From assembly GCA_000507305.1 (NCBI GenBank), contig DF241140.1, forward strand, positions 1 through 64,000: a stretch of 64,000 nt of DNA. The letters run 5' to 3'. How positions within the stretch are numbered: position 1 is the first letter of the stretch; each line of letters starts with the position of its first letter. The translations under genes were made by a program, and so were the position numbers. Positions 20,994 to 31,010 of this stretch are shown piece after piece. The notes below the pieces were generated by a model. That model was not told where the DNA came from. It searched no databases and saw only the letters and a program-made list of their open reading frames with translations. This stretch comes from Breviolum minutum Mf 1.05b.01. Its lineage: Eukaryota; Sar; Dinophyceae; Suessiales; Symbiodiniaceae.

Positions 20994-21393
20994 GAATTCC
21001 TCCAACACTGTTGCGTGAGGCAGATTGCGACGGCCGTGGAAGAGCGGTTGGCAGATACAACACCAGAATGGGCCAAGTACTATCCAGGTGCCATCAGTCA
21101 TGACGTGACATGAGAATTTCAGGGGCCTGCTCCCCCAATGTCACGTTTCTTTGAAGGGGATGTGTCCCTTAAATTTTCATGATGTAGTTTGTCAGGTGAA
21201 TAACGGGAACCCGAAGGTCTTGGCCAAATTCACCATTTGGGAGACTATTTGGATGGCAACGATTTCCAAGCATCGAAGAGTCACCAAATCCAAGTATACA
21301 TGGAATAATTTTACCCATGGCGGAAGCATGGGACTGATAGATGTGCTTGAATTTGTCATACATACCATATACACATCCATTGAATGGAAGTAG
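20994..21393 (+). CDS. two-exon 3' end, unknown product
   Basis: Exon 1 (20994-21104) reads EFLQHCCVRQIATAVEERLA then DTTPEWAKYYPGAISHD. Exon 2 (21196-21393) follows AGTTTGTCAG and reads VNNGNPKVLAKFTIWETIWM then ATISKHRRVTKSKYTWNNFT and HGGSMGLIDVLEFV to TAG. Splicing GAC|GTGACA to CAG|GTG removes 91 bases in phase. Without splicing exon 1 would end at TGA 21111. No family recognised. Confidence 0.5.
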
Positions 21394-21686
21394 ATAAAGC
21401 AGAGATGGATTCTGGGCGTGAAGATATGAACCACCAAAGAAATCCCAACAAACCCATAATCAAATTGGTGTGTCTTGAATAGTCTACCCCCAAGAAAAGA
21501 CGTTTTAGATTCCTGTAAAAAAAAGCATGTCTATGGGATTTTGGAGATGCATAGATTTCAGACATACCGAAATTGCTTCATTTCAGTAGGACAGCTTTCA
21601 GGGCCATTGAAGTTTTGAAACGCGTTTATAATCCCTAAAATCCAAATTCCAACATGAAAAACTCAGTGTAAAAAGAAATTGCAGTT

Positions 21687-21994
21687 TTATTTTTTGGGGT
21701 CTTTTTTTATTTGAATTGGGAGTGATACAGTAAATATAATGATCAAAAATGGATCTTCAACGATTTCTTCATGGCTGGTCAACCTTACCCCCATGTAAGG
21801 TAACCCCATGAGAAGCCGAAGCCTGAATTTTCGGCCTTATTGAGGAAACAACTATGGTTAATAACCCCCTATTTTCAGGCTTTATTTGTTAGGTAAGGGT
21901 ACCTTACATGGGGGCCCCGGTTGACTGGCCATGATTTCTTCACCTGGTTTTCGTCGAATTTCGTAGGCTTGGCTCCCGTGGAAAAGTTGCCCAT
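21687..21994 (-). CDS. possible minus-strand start exon split by an I1 element
   Basis: ATG at 21994 (minus) opens MGNFSTGAKPTKFDENQVKK and reaches ATG|GCCAGTC at 21930. After the I1 element, GACCAG| leads into CHEEIVEDPFLIIIFTVSLP to TAA at 21687, in phase. A continuous older minus frame (AYEIRRKPGEEI joined to VEDPFLIII) and a plus frame (WIFNDFFTWFSSNFVGLAPV) also run across the insertion point, so strand and frame are not secure. The element clearly interrupts a coding-like segment. Confidence 0.33.
21772..21932. mobile_element. family I1 element with 10-bp target duplication
   Basis: TGGCTGGTCAACC and GGTTGACTGGCCAT ends enclose GGTAACC and TTACATGGGGG arms. GATTTCTTCA flanks it at 21762-21771 and 21933-21942, a perfect 10-base direct repeat. 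Confidence 0.75.
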
Positions 21995-22062
21995 GAGTCA
22001 ACGACGTAGTGGAGCACAGGTCAAGACGTTTGATCGGCGACTTTTCGAGTTGAGGTGTTGAG

Positions 22063-22185
22063 TGGGGGGGTTCCAAAAATAGGGGGAAACACCCCAAAAA
22101 GGATGGTGAAAATCATGGAAAACCCTATTAAAAATGGACGATTTGGGGGGAATTTTCCCACTATTTTCGGAAACATCCAGATGGA
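22063..22185. mobile_element. family J inverted-repeat element
   Basis: GTTCCAAAAATAGGGGG ... CCCACTATTTTCGGAAACATCC. A B-like variant (GTGTCCATGGAAGTTGG to CCGGCAGGACATCC) follows at 22295-22415. Confidence 0.6.
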
Positions 22186-22500
22186 GTTGAACAGATTTAC
22201 TGTTGATGGAGTTGAGGAAGATTCCATTCATGACCTTGATTGATTTGATTGGTTCATGATGGGATCCTTTAGTTTCATGGCTTACTGTATATACTAGTGT
22301 GTCCATGGAAGTTGGTAACTATAGGTAGTAAGTTGGTTTTTTAGCTATTTAGGGGACGTAAACAACCTACTTATATAGGGGTGAAGTTTCATCCATTTAC
22401 TAAGTACCGGCAGGACATCCCAGTAAGCTGGGCCCGAAAAACCCAGTTATAAGTGGAGTGAAATAACCCTCCCTAGGCATCCAGTCAGGCATATTGTCAG

Positions 22501-22655
22501 AAAATGATGAAGGAGATCAGGAGTGTCCTTTCATCTCCGAAACGCTGAGTATGTTGGTTCCATTACTATTCTCAGAGACAGGATGGAAATTGGAAGAGTC
22601 ATTAAATTATCTCTTTTCTTTTAGGGTTATTGTTAATGAAAGATTACTTAGTAAG
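22501..22655 (+). CDS. exon ending at a family N element
   Basis: GCATATTGTCAG precedes NDEGDQECPFISETLSMLVP then LLFSETGWKLEESLNYLFSF and RVIVNERLLSK, ending AGTAAG|GTGGGCCCC, where family N begins. The same element boundary is a donor at 31063. Confidence 0.45.
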
Positions 22656-22900
22656 GTGGGCCCCACTCACCAGTTATAATAGTTATAAGTGATGTGGACC
22701 CTTATAAATGGCCGAAGATAGATGGGTATGCCTGGGGTTATTTCATCCTACTGATGGCTTGATATGTGAGAGTTGACCTTGGCTACTCTTTCTTCTACAT
22801 GGTTCCGTGGAAAATGGCTGGACATTTGAAATGTAACGATACTACTATTGGAGGGAGCATGTTTAACTTCCATGACTATGGGAGGAAGGGTATTTGCTGT
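22656..22900. mobile_element. family N then family L elements
   Basis: N: GTGGGCCCCACTCACCAGTTAT onward to about 22740. L: CCGTGGAAAATGGCTGG to CCATGACTATGGGAGGAAGG (22805-22890). 22900-23135 is unassigned. Confidence 0.5.
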
Positions 22901-23138
22901 ATATATAGGGGATTAATTAAATACTACCCCGTGTCATATTCCGGGATTTTTTCATAAAACCATGAACTGAATATGGATCCACCCGTCATGAACCAACCAG
23001 TTATCATGGAATGCCGCGGAATGCCACAACCAACGGTTTTTCGTGGAAGCTTTCCCCAACTTCTTATTGGGGGAGCGACTTGGGTCGCCAGGGATCCTGA
23101 AAATCACGGTCCGGATAGTTGGGATGCGAGTTTTTAGC

Positions 23139-23352
23139 CCTCCACCCCTCCGATCTCAGCTAGCACCGGGCTGACATGAGATTTTTCGTTGTAGGTTTTA
23201 GGGTCATTTGCTACTGGCCACAGGACCTGCAGGGCGAACTCCCTTGATCCCCTGTTTGTTGTTGTTTTTTTGCAAAAAACCCAAGGCATGCCTATAGAGC
23301 TGGAAATTTTGGAGATATCTTCAAGCAACTTCTGGTCCACACCATTGTTGAG
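23139..23352 (-). CDS. internal exon (minus), unknown product
   Basis: On the minus strand CTTCTTTTCCACTTTTAG precedes LNNGVDQKLLEDISKISSSI then GMPWVFCKK, SREFALQVLWPVANDPKTYN and EKSHVSPVLAEIGGVEG, ending before a GC donor at 23138. It is 71 codons long with no stop. No family recognised. Confidence 0.55.
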
Positions 23353-23677
23353 CTAAAAGTGGAAAAGAAGGCGCTTTGTTGAAGTTTCGCCAGTTTTGCC
23401 ATGTGTGGATGGTGGCGATTGGATTAGGTATGTTTTTTTGTGCAGAAATTGATCCGCAAGAAACACCAAAGGCCTGTTAGTTAGGGGCCCGTTTGTTCCT
23501 GTGAAATGGAGTGATTTTTTGTTGGTTAAAGTTTATGTTTTGCCTTGGATTTGTTTTTTTTTCATTGCCCGAAGCATCATGGAATCTCAAACTGGTGGTT
23601 TGGAGATCCTAGTAGCCTTGTTATACAAAGTGTCAAGCCCTTGTTTTTTGGCATTGGAGGGTCTAATGATTCTTACT

Positions 23678-23825
23678 AGGGTGTCCATGGTACTTAGTAA
23701 TTGGATTATAACCCATATATATATATATATATAAGTAGGTAGTAAGTCCCGTAAACAGACCATAAAACCAACTTCCCAAACTTAGTTGCTAACTTCCATG
23801 GACAAATCACCCCCTGTAGGGTGGT
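23678..23825. mobile_element. family B-like element
   Basis: AGGGTGTCCATGGTACTTAG to GCTAACTTCCATGGACAA, with a TA-repeat core. Confidence 0.55.
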
Positions 23826-23845
23826 GGTGATTTTTTGCCGGGCAG

Positions 23846-24010
23846 GAGTCTCCGGTTTGGTATGTAGAGCCTTGTGGTGGAGAAGGTGAATATCACGTGG
23901 GACGTTTGCGTGATAGCTATGAGGGACAACCTATGAAGTGGCCAAAAGCGGAGGAGATTTGGGGAGAAAATAGGGAAGATTTGACAGGCAATTTTGAGGA
24001 CCTCAAATAG
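23846..24010 (+). CDS. C-terminal exon, unknown product
   Basis: GATTTTTTGCCGGGCAG precedes ESPVWYVEPCGGEGEYHVGR then LRDSYEGQPMKWPKAEEIWG and ENREDLTGNFEDLK with TAG. All 54 codons are well mixed and strongly coding in look. It lacks an ATG near its start. The long minus-strand frame over 23807-24283 is its shadow. Confidence 0.6.
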   Translation, partial: ESPVWYVEPCGGEGEYHVGRLRDSYEGQPMKWPKAEEIWGENREDLTGNFEDLK

Positions 24011-24284
24011 CCTGGGACCCGAAAAAAAAACAGGTTTAAACCCCCTGTATTGGAGGGTCGAATGAGTCTTAGGGGGGGGGGGGGAAGATATTGGGAAGTT
24101 TTTTGCCGCCGCGATTTTTTCCGAACATGGGAGATTTGGAAGACCTATCAAAATATGAACAGAAACATGTTTAACACATGTTAGGAAAAGATACACCAAA
24201 AAAGAAATTTTAGCAACATTAACTGGGCCCCGACCAGTTATCACTGTGGTTACAATTCCTATAAGTATCCAAGAAATCTCCAAC

Positions 24285-25000
24285 AGGACCCACTGAACGG
24301 ACCCCTAAACCTGAGTATCTAATAGCTCTAGCAACTTACTTAGGGGTCCGTTGGTAAGGTCCCATTCAATTTTTGATGGAAAGTAGGGTCATAACCACAG
24401 TTACCTGTTTAAAGGACCATTGATATATAGGGGTCATTCCCGCCATGTATTTTTTTGGATCCGGGACCCCAACCTTGAAGGGCACCCACTCTACAGGCTT
24501 ACAGGTGACGGCTACAGCGGCTACAAGATGAGGGAGTTATAGGGGTGACAAAAAAATCCAAATAACCCATTGTCAATAGTTGTTTCTGCTTAATGAAATA
24601 GGTGGTAGGTGATGTATATATATAATGTATATATATATACATTATAATGTATATATATATAATCCCCCAGAAGGCAAGGACTATAAGTGGTATATATTGA
24701 AACAAATGGGGGATTATATCACCTACCATCTACTAAGGGAACCAGGAAGTTCCATTGCACCCATTGAGTTTCGGCCATATATAGCTTAGGTCCATCTTGT
24801 GGTTGTTTTTTTTCGGCATTGTTTGTGGGTCAAAATACATTTTTCTCGGTTTGAAGCAGGCATTGTCAACTGAACAATGGTTGTTCAGGGTACATAGGAG
24901 ATGAACAACTACAAGGTTATGTAGGGATTATTTCATAAACCATTGTTAATTTTGTAAGGATCCCTTATAAAAACCAACTGGTATCATGGAAAGAAAGAGG
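24285..25000. repeat. O, N, TA-rich and F elements, no gene seen
   Basis: Family O (GGACCCACTGAACGGACCCC ... GGGGTCCGTTGGTAAGGTCCC), a TA-rich palindrome near 24600-24735 flanked by GTAGGTGATGTATATA and TATATCACCTACC, and a family F copy at 24865-25000. A weak reading FVAQLCHVPLQNVYLLEGF lies at 25008-25068. Confidence 0.5.
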
Positions 25001-25168
25001 TTTTTTTCGTGGCTCAACTGTGCCATGTACCCTTACAGAATGTGTATTTGCTGGAAGGGTTTTAACCGGCCACCAGTTTTTGGGCTAAACTTCTTTCCCG
25101 TTGGTGGGAACGAATTTCACATAGTTTCACGATTATGTTTGTAAGAGTTTAGCAGCAACAATTTCAGG

Positions 25169-25242
25169 TACCTAAAATGGAGCTTACGTAAGCCTTGCAT
25201 AGAGCTTATCAAGGTGAGTATACCTCCATTTTAGGTACCTGA
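25169..25242. mobile_element. small perfect hairpin element
   Basis: CAGGTACCTAAAATGGAG and its exact reverse complement enclose about 35 bases. The right end gives no AG; the left end begins CAG|GTACCT. Confidence 0.6.
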
Positions 25243-25299
25243 ATGTTTTATGAGTTCATCATCATCCAAAAGAAGCCACCATTTTGTTGGTTGACTTCC

Positions 25300-25480
25300 A
25301 GGGTAGTTGGAAATTCCATGCGATGGAGTACAGCAAATTGGCGGCTTTGGGATGAAGAGATGTGGCCCCAAAAGTAGAAAAAGGACTACAAGTAGTGGAT
25401 ACCTCAAGGATATTTATACCTTCAAGATACGTCAGGATGACACAAAATTTGAAGCATTTGTGTATATATACTTGCTCTCC
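25300..25480 (+). CDS. candidate exon(s), frame unresolved
   Basis: GGTTGACTTCCAG precedes three open frames: VVGNSMRWSTANWRLWDEEM, FHAMEYSKLAALG followed past one TGA by RDVAPKVEKGLQVVDTSRIF, and CDGVQQIGGFGMKRCGPKSR. Coding seems likely; the frame does not resolve by eye. Confidence 0.35.
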
Positions 25481-25653
25481 CCCCCAAAAAAAGTCCTTTT
25501 CATCTCCACCCCGAAAAAATCAAAGAATCACAAAAACACTGAGATGAACCAAAAAACAACACTTTTTGTTGACACCTCCCCTCCAAGAAAACAAACATGA
25601 TTTTTGACCCCAAAAAAAACATCTGTTGGGGACTTGCAAGGACTTGTACTCAG

Positions 25654-26010
25654 TACTGGAAAAACAAGATCTCACGTACATGCCTCCCGAAGTGAAGGGC
25701 TGGATGGATGCGATGCACATGTTGAGCCGTGGCTGGCACAAGTGGATCGATGTTTTATGGCTGGTCTGGTAGTCAAACCTAGCGAAACCCCCCAAGGCTA
25801 AACGTAACCCCCCTTTGAGAAATAAGGGTGTTTAACTGTCCGGCCTTGGTATTGAAGGAAACCAAGGGTTGTGCATCATAAAGCCCCTCATTTCTGGCCA
25901 GGGGGGTACCTTAGGTTGACTAGCCATGAAATGGATTTGGTGTGGAGGGATGGGCCAAGTGTGGCTCACGTTACAAGTTTTGTACCTGCTACACTCTCTC
26001 GAAGTTTAAC
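25654..26010 (+). CDS. two exons joined across an I1 element
   Basis: Exon 1 (25654-25759) follows GACTTGTACTCAG and reads LEKQDLTYMPPEVKGWMDAM then HMLSRGWHKWIDVL, ending TTATG|GCTGGTC. Exon 2 (from 25924) follows GTTGACTAG and reads HEMDLVWRDGPSVAHVTSFV then PATLSRSL. Removing 25760-25923, which is the I1 element itself, joins TTA-TGC-CAT in frame with a GC donor and an AG acceptor. Unknown function; Trp- and Met-rich. Confidence 0.58.
25760..25923. mobile_element. family I1 element acting as a GC-AG intron
   Basis: Ends G|GCTGGTC and GACTAG|CC are near-perfect inverted repeats of each other. Because GGCTGGTC reads GACCAGCC on the other strand, the element offers a GC donor and an AG acceptor in either orientation. 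Confidence 0.65.
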
Positions 26011-26055
26011 AGCTGCCCCCCCTGAAAAATTGGTGGTTGGACAGTAACTTTTCAG

Positions 26056-26412
26056 GGGCGTTTGCTGTTATTGGTTTGGGGATTTTGTTGGTGATGCAAA
26101 ATAGTGGGACGGTCCCAAAATGCCCAGAAGATACTGCGAATGGTGCATTCCCTTGGAGGGTTTTCACACCCAATGGTTTTGGTGGCATATCACTTTGGAA
26201 AGCTTCGACTTACAGGTAATGCTTCAACTTTCGCAGAATATGGAGATCCCGAGCTTTTGAGCAAAGAAAATAACATCTTTGTTGTGCCTCCAAATGGGTT
26301 TTGATGTAAACATACATCAAGGGGATGATATCGGCTATGATGTCCTTGGTGATGGTAGGGACGAATCCCCAAACTTAAACTCCAACTCCATAGAGATGCC
26401 AACCTCCAACCG
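26056..26412 (+). CDS. exon(s) with a membrane-helix-like start
   Basis: CAGTAACTTTTCAG precedes AFAVIGLGILLVM then QNSGTVPKCPEDTANGAFPW and RVFTPNGFGGISLWKASTY, ending TTACAG|GTAATG (26215). A second frame continues NASTFAEYGDPELLSKENNI then FVVPPNGF to TGA at 26302, and the first frame resumes DVNIHQGDDIGYDVLGDGRD then ESPNLNSNSIEMPTSN to about 26412. The frame changes suggest short introns or small indels. One hydrophobic segment could be a membrane anchor. Confidence 0.45.
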
Positions 26413-26700
26413 GACCCACGGGTCACGGACCCCTAAAACTGAGTATATATCTTATAGCTCGATCGCAACTTACCTAGGTGTGCATTGGTAAGGTCCCATT
26501 CAATTTTTGATGGATCTTTTGTAGTATTTTTTACCTACAACCACGGTGCACCTAGAAACTTACAGACACTCTTTTTTGGCGGGCTTCACCGGCACCATTT
26601 TATGGGTGAAATCTTTCAGAATATGGATCATTTGATTTGGGTGCATACCCAGATGTTCCAGTTCCGTATATCTTTGGAACCAACCTCCCAGTTGCGTATC
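26413..26700. mobile_element. family O and a GCACCATTTTATGGG-type element
   Basis: O: GGACCCACGGGTCACGGACCCC ... GTGCATTGGTAAGGTCCCATT. The second repeat shares GGCACCATTTTATGGG and ATATGG with 3985-4030 and 36180-36230. Confidence 0.45.
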
Positions 26701-26931
26701 AGGTAGACTCGAACACTGGTGAACCAAATATATAGGTTCCAGATCATTTGGGTTGTAGGTAGGTAGGATGTAAATAAATAGGTATATACATAAATGTAAC
26801 CGCTCCAAAGTGAAATGCTGGACCTGGGAACTGAATCACAAAGGATGTTTTTGTGGAGCAAACTGCCGTATTTCCTAAGAATATTCCTTGTTTTTACGGG
26901 GTGAACTAAACATAACCTTACCAGGGGCTGA

Positions 26932-26995
26932 AAAAGATGATGCTGTTTCATCCACCGCCCTTTGGCTGTGATGTTTGTACACATGGGTGGAGGTT
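26932..26995 (-). CDS. small internal exon (minus) after a G element
   Basis: On minus the family G end GATCCTCCAAG supplies the acceptor, the exon reads PPPMCTNITAKGRWMKQHHL then FQPL, and it ends at a strong donor CCCCTG|GTAAGG. A further minus frame (GSLLHKNILCDSVPR) follows downstream near 26830-26870. Confidence 0.45.
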
Positions 26996-27645
26996 CTTGG
27001 AGGATCTCATCCCATGACTTGGAAGGAAGTGATCGTAAGTCCACAAGACCTGGGGTTGTGGGACCACTTCCGAAATGGCCGGATTTTGTTGGTTTATTAA
27101 ATGGGGGTGAAACTAACTATACTTACTAAGTATGGCTACCTGGCAGATCATAGCAGTAACGGATGGCACCTTTTTGAGAAGTCATTTGAGCAGTGCCCAC
27201 TTAAGCCGTGGGCATTGGCTGTATATATCTGATGAAATGCTACCCAGTTAGGGATTATGATAGGCCATGAAATAAGGATCCCTATCAACCTGAATCAGGA
27301 TTTCATGGAATGTCCGGTTTTGAACGTTGCTCTTTTTCCCAAGTGTTTTCGAAGTCGCGTTGTCTTTTCTCTTTTTTCGAAACCAGAAAGGAGGTGTTTT
27401 TCTACGGGTTGTCTAAAGTTGTCTTGAGGTGTTTACGTTGTTGTTAAACCCCAGGTTGAATTTCAGAAACATGCCTTACCCCAAAAAATTGCCATGCATG
27501 ATTGAAAAAAGGAAAAATACTCAAAGCACACTTTTGGACCAAAGCAATATTCCATCAAAAATTGAACCGGACCTTACCAATGGACCCCTAAGTTGCTAGA
27601 GCTTTTTTTGGATACTCAGGTTTAGGGGTCCGTTCAGTGGGTCGT
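26996..27645. mobile_element. G, F and O elements
   Basis: G from TTGGAGGATCTCATCCC to about 27140; F at 27190-27310 (TGATGAAATGCTACCCAG, CTATCAACCTGAATCAGG); O at 27555-27645 (GACCTTACCAATGGACCCC / GGGGTCCGTTCAGTGGG). 27310-27555 holds no supported exon. Confidence 0.5.
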
Positions 27646-27654
27646 GTTGGATAT

Positions 27655-27851
27655 TTCTTGGAAATATTTCCCGTCTGCAGTTGCAGTTGATGCGCCCTTT
27701 AAACCTGTGTTTCTTCAAAATGTTCCGCGACGTTTTTCCACCAGAGGAATTTTGCAGAGGACCTGGATTTTGAGGTCACTGGCGAAGGACCTTTTGGAGG
27801 GGTGTTTGTCATATCCTGGGGGTTCTAAGGATCCAATGTTTTTGCCAGGTT
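27655..27851 (+). CDS. candidate exon(s), frame unresolved
   Basis: TTTCCCGTCTGCAG (27678) precedes coding-like sequence in more than one frame: VAVDAPFKPVFLQNVPRRFS then TRGILQRTWILRSLAKDLLE, and in the 3' half FHQRNFAEDLDFEVTGEGPF then GGVFVISWGF with TAA. The last reading is the most protein-like. Confidence 0.38.
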
Positions 27852-27914
27852 AAATGAGCAGTGAAACACGGGACGGGGGTTTCTGGTTGGTTGGTTTGTG
27901 GTTATAGGGTAATT

Positions 27915-28068
27915 ACTTGGATGTCCCGGGACAGGTTTGTTAGGATCTTAATGCTTAGGATCAATGGATTATTTCACCTATGTATCAATGGGTTTTTTGT
28001 TGGGTTTACAACCCATCCACTTGTATACTAATTATTGATCCTAACTTCCTGGGACATCCAAGTATGTC
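27915..28068. mobile_element. family B inverted-repeat element
   Basis: ACTTGGATGTCCCGGGACAGG to ACTTCCTGGGACATCCAAGT with GTTAGGATC / GATCCTAAC arms. A weak exon reading (AHDFVHKIP / VPMILCIRFHEIM) follows at 28197-28300. Confidence 0.7.
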
Positions 28069-28565
28069 GAGGATGAAATACTGTACCCTTTGTTATGTGG
28101 TTGGATCGTTTCATAAACGGTGAATAAGGATCCGTTAAAAAGATAATGAGGAGTTTGGAAAGGTAAATGAACTGACATTTTGGTGTGAATTTCAGGTGCC
28201 CATGATTTTGTGCATAAGATTCCATGAGATCATGAGGTGTTTTTTTGAGTCAGGGCACTCAATGTCACCGTGTTTTTGCTCCAGAAGAATAGCCGTATTT
28301 TTTTTTCAGGATTACTCACCATCATCATCCCCAAAAATAATCCCGAAAAAAACAGGTGAACATGTCCCTAGGCAAATGAAGTGACTTGTTGGATGGAAGT
28401 TAGTACAAGCAAATCCCTCATTGCAAAGAGGCCCCATAGTCAACATGATAGATGAACTAGATTAGATGAGCAAAAAACACAAAAAAAAACAGCAAATACG
28501 AGGTAAAATGGTATAACTACGACTACACTTCATCTCTAAGTGGAAAAACCTGTCAAGAAAAATCA

Positions 28566-28720
28566 GCGCAGATCCGTTTCCCACAAAGGAGCAGAAAAAG
28601 ATCCTAGAGAAGACGGCATCCAATGGTTGCCGAGTACTACTTTGATGGCCTTGCGCTTGCTGCGTACCTTGTAGAGAGCGCGCCAGAGTTTTTTTTGTTT
28701 CTGTTCGATGGGTGAACGTG
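28566..28720 (+). CDS. candidate exon, strand and frame unresolved
   Basis: After GTCAAGAAAAATCAG the plus frame reads ADPFPTKEQKKILEKTASNG, which faintly recalls helix 1-2 spacing of TALE homeodomains; a shifted frame reads MVAEYYFDGLALAAYLVESA then PEFFLFLFDG to TGA. On minus KLWRALYKVRSKRKAIKVVL is also open. The homeodomain resemblance is too slight to call. Confidence 0.33.
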
Positions 28721-28802
28721 TGAGGTTGCAAGAATGAACTGAATATATCATGTGTTCTTTAAGCTCGTTTTTTAATGGATTCTATCATGGTAAATCAACA
28801 TG

Positions 28803-28994
28803 TTGCACCACCTTTTGGGGAATATGTTGTATCTTTTCCAACCACCAAACAAGCAATTCTGGGTCATAATTAGATGTCCAGGTGATTCAATTCCTGACCT
28901 TTTTATCAGCGATCATTGGAGGCTACCAACAACATCCCCAAAAGGTCGTAAAGAACTGCCAGGGAATCAATCTTATATCCCATATGCTCCGTAG
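28803..28994 (+). CDS. exon pair across a family A element
   Basis: Exon 1 ends GNMLYLFQPPNKQFWVIIRC then P (28881) at CCAG|GTGATTC. The family A element 28882-28962 ends CTGCCAG, and exon 2 reads GNQSYIPYAP and TAG. The element is 81 bases, so frame is kept with or without splicing. Part of exon 1 (CATGGTAAATCAACATG) also occurs near 58080, so it may itself be repetitive. Confidence 0.4.
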   Translation: MHHLLGNMLYLFQPPNKQFWVIIRCPGDSIPDLFISDHWRLPTTSPKGRKELPGNQSYIPYAP

Positions 28995-29249
28995 ATTTCA
29001 GCCAAATTAGGTAAATATTCCATACTTTTCACGAAGAGATCGTCCATTTTTTCCAAAATCACCTAGGATATGTGGTCAGATGCTCCTCCTAGGTTGTAAA
29101 CACAAAAAGGGATTTCATTTTTAGGAGATCCCCAGTACCCTTCACTTGCTGTTCCTGAAGGGGGAGCATTTAAATGCATACAACCCCAAACAACATTCCC
29201 TGGATGTTTTGATAGTCAGGCAGGTGGGGATGGGCTATACGCCATATAG

Positions 29250-29610
29250 CGTTTTTCTTGAATTTGGCAAATTGTTCAAGAAAACTTCGAAGATATCGCA
29301 TGTTCTTTAGACACTGTTCAACCATTGAGGTCTTTGCATAGGTCTTTTGCTACACTTGAACCACAGATGGTTCTCGAAAACAACATCAGACTTGATAAGG
29401 TTGTTCTGCATCAACAGAAGATATGTTGGGTGATTGTTTTCCAGGCAATTCTGCAAACGTGACTTTTTGGGATGGTGAGTGAAAACGTGACTCTTTCCAA
29501 GGGTGAAATCGTGACCTCCAACCTGATAAAAAGGTCACGAATTGAACCACCTGGTTGATGTTCATTTCCCTGCCTAGTTTGTTCGTAGGATTAAGGCTAA
29601 GAAAAAGTAG
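29250..29610 (+). CDS. 3' end of an unknown gene, with a GC-AG intron
   Basis: A first segment (about 29250-29338) reads FFLNLANCSRKLRRYRMFFR. After TTTGCATAG the next exon (to 29444) reads SFATLEPQMVLENNIRLDKV then VLHQQKICWVIVFQ and ends TTCCAG|GCAATTC, the start of a reversed family A element. The last exon (29578-29610) follows TTTCCCTGCCTAG and reads FVRRIKAKKK then TAG, in phase. The Lys/Arg-rich tail ends the protein cleanly. Confidence 0.52.
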
Positions 29611-29822
29611 CCCCAGGTCATAGGATTTGTTGTAGGCGAAATCCCGAAGTCTTAGGACATACCTGGATCCTTACTAGGGTATCCTGCTGGAAGTGATCGT
29701 AACTAGTTTTATATAGTATATAAGTTGCTATATTTCACCTATTAACGGGACGTAAACAACCTATACTTATATAGGGGCTACAGTATAATCCATTGATCCT
29801 AAGTACCAGCAGGAAATCTCTA
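29445..29822. mobile_element. reversed family A, then a B-like element
   Basis: A (29445-29560): GCAATTCTGCAAACGTGAC ... AAAGGTCACGAATTGAACCACC. B-like (29678-29822): GGGTATCCTGCTGGAAG to TACCAGCAGGAAATC. Confidence 0.6.
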
Positions 29823-29929
29823 TAAAATAACTAGGGTGAAACAACCCCAGGCAAACCAAATTATTTCATGTATTTTCGGCCATTTATAAGGGGCCCATAA
29901 CTTAGGACATACCTGGATTCTGATATTGA

Positions 29930-30060
29930 TTGATCCTTTCTAACATCTTGACCACTTCCAAGGTCCACATGATCCGGTGACAATTTGGGAGGCACAAAGA
30001 CTCGAGACTTGCGGGGTGTTTTGGTCGTGGTTCTTTGATGGTTAGATATATGGTTAGTTG
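29930..30060. CDS. candidate exon, strand unresolved
   Basis: Plus reads DHFQGPHDPVTIWEAQRLET then CGVFWSWFFDG; minus reads NHQRTTTKTPRKSRVFVPPK then LSPDHVDLGSGQDVRKDQSI. Both are open for more than 30 codons. Confidence 0.32.
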
Positions 30061-30254
30061 ATTTGGTGGCTAAGCTTATCACAAGATACAAAAGAAGTAT
30101 ACTTAATCATCTTTAAGGGAAGTTGGGCTGGGTAGCTTGTCGAAAAATCATAGGAAGAAATGAAGAATTGATGCAACCATATAATTATTAACTGTTGATG
30201 CATGAACTCTTGCACTCAAAATTCAAAAAAGCAGTTAGCATAATTGAGTGATCC

Positions 30255-30312
30255 TTGCCAGATTTTTTACCCAAGAATTTCCCGCTTGATGACACAGAAG
30301 TGTTTCTTGCCC
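30255..30312 (+). CDS. weak candidate exon before an E element
   Basis: LPDFLPKNFPLDDTEVFLAL runs up to the family E element at 30312-30405 (CTTCCAAATACCTCCTGAGG). 30410-30960 holds nothing I can assign. Confidence 0.27.
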
Positions 30313-31010
30313 TAGTCTTCCAAATACCTCCTGAGGTTTGGTGTTTAAAAGGTATGTTTTTGGGGTCCAATTGACACCTCCTCAATTTAGGTGTTTGGAA
30401 GCCTAACATGGAACCCGAACTCAAAATAGAGGTTTGCTTCAGGTGATTTTCCTTTTCAATTGGGTGATTTTTAAGGTGAACCATGTTAATTTTCAATCAC
30501 ATAAATTGCTCACAAATAGAACGGGTGGGGTTGAGCCCCAAAAGAGGTGTATATTGAGGATAGTTTAAAGATATTTAGAGGTCTTTAAAGGGGTTGGTGA
30601 CATGTGGCATGCAACCAAAAAGACACCCTTCACCAACAAATGGTCGGATCCTTGAATTTATTCTTCTTTAAGTCCAGTTCTGAACTTGTCGAAATCATTC
30701 CATAGTCTTAGATGTACCCTTAGGACCTTTGACTTTCTGAGTTTAGGGTTTGAAATTAAATGTAATCTACTGAAAGTTAAGCTTTTAGCAAGGTACCTAA
30801 GTTTTCCAAGATTCATCTTCAAAATGAGGCCTTTCATGGAAACGGCCGAATGAAATCCGCAATTTGGAATTCCTGGAAAACAGCCATTGCGACGTCTATT
30901 TCCATCAACTAAGAACGTCTAAAAACAGCAATCCAGTTCCCTCAAAAAAGATGATACTTTGCTATGTCTTCCAGGTTGTGTTGTTTAGAATTTTCTCTTA
31001 ATTTCCGCAG

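Noticed and set aside
21933..22061. Plus-strand exon WFSSNFVGLAPVEKLPMSQR
   Set aside because: Not excluded, but a minus-strand model uses an ATG start and intact I1 splice sites, while the plus acceptor of the I1 copy is destroyed. Left unresolved and not called separately.
23807..24283. Minus-strand frame of 158 codons
   Set aside because: It overlaps family B sequence and a G/C run, and is the shadow of the strong plus exon 23846-24010.
28566..28630. TALE homeodomain fragment
   Set aside because: Only a P-x-P-T-x-E-Q-K-K-x-L-like stretch is seen, with no recognition helix; the strand is also uncertain.
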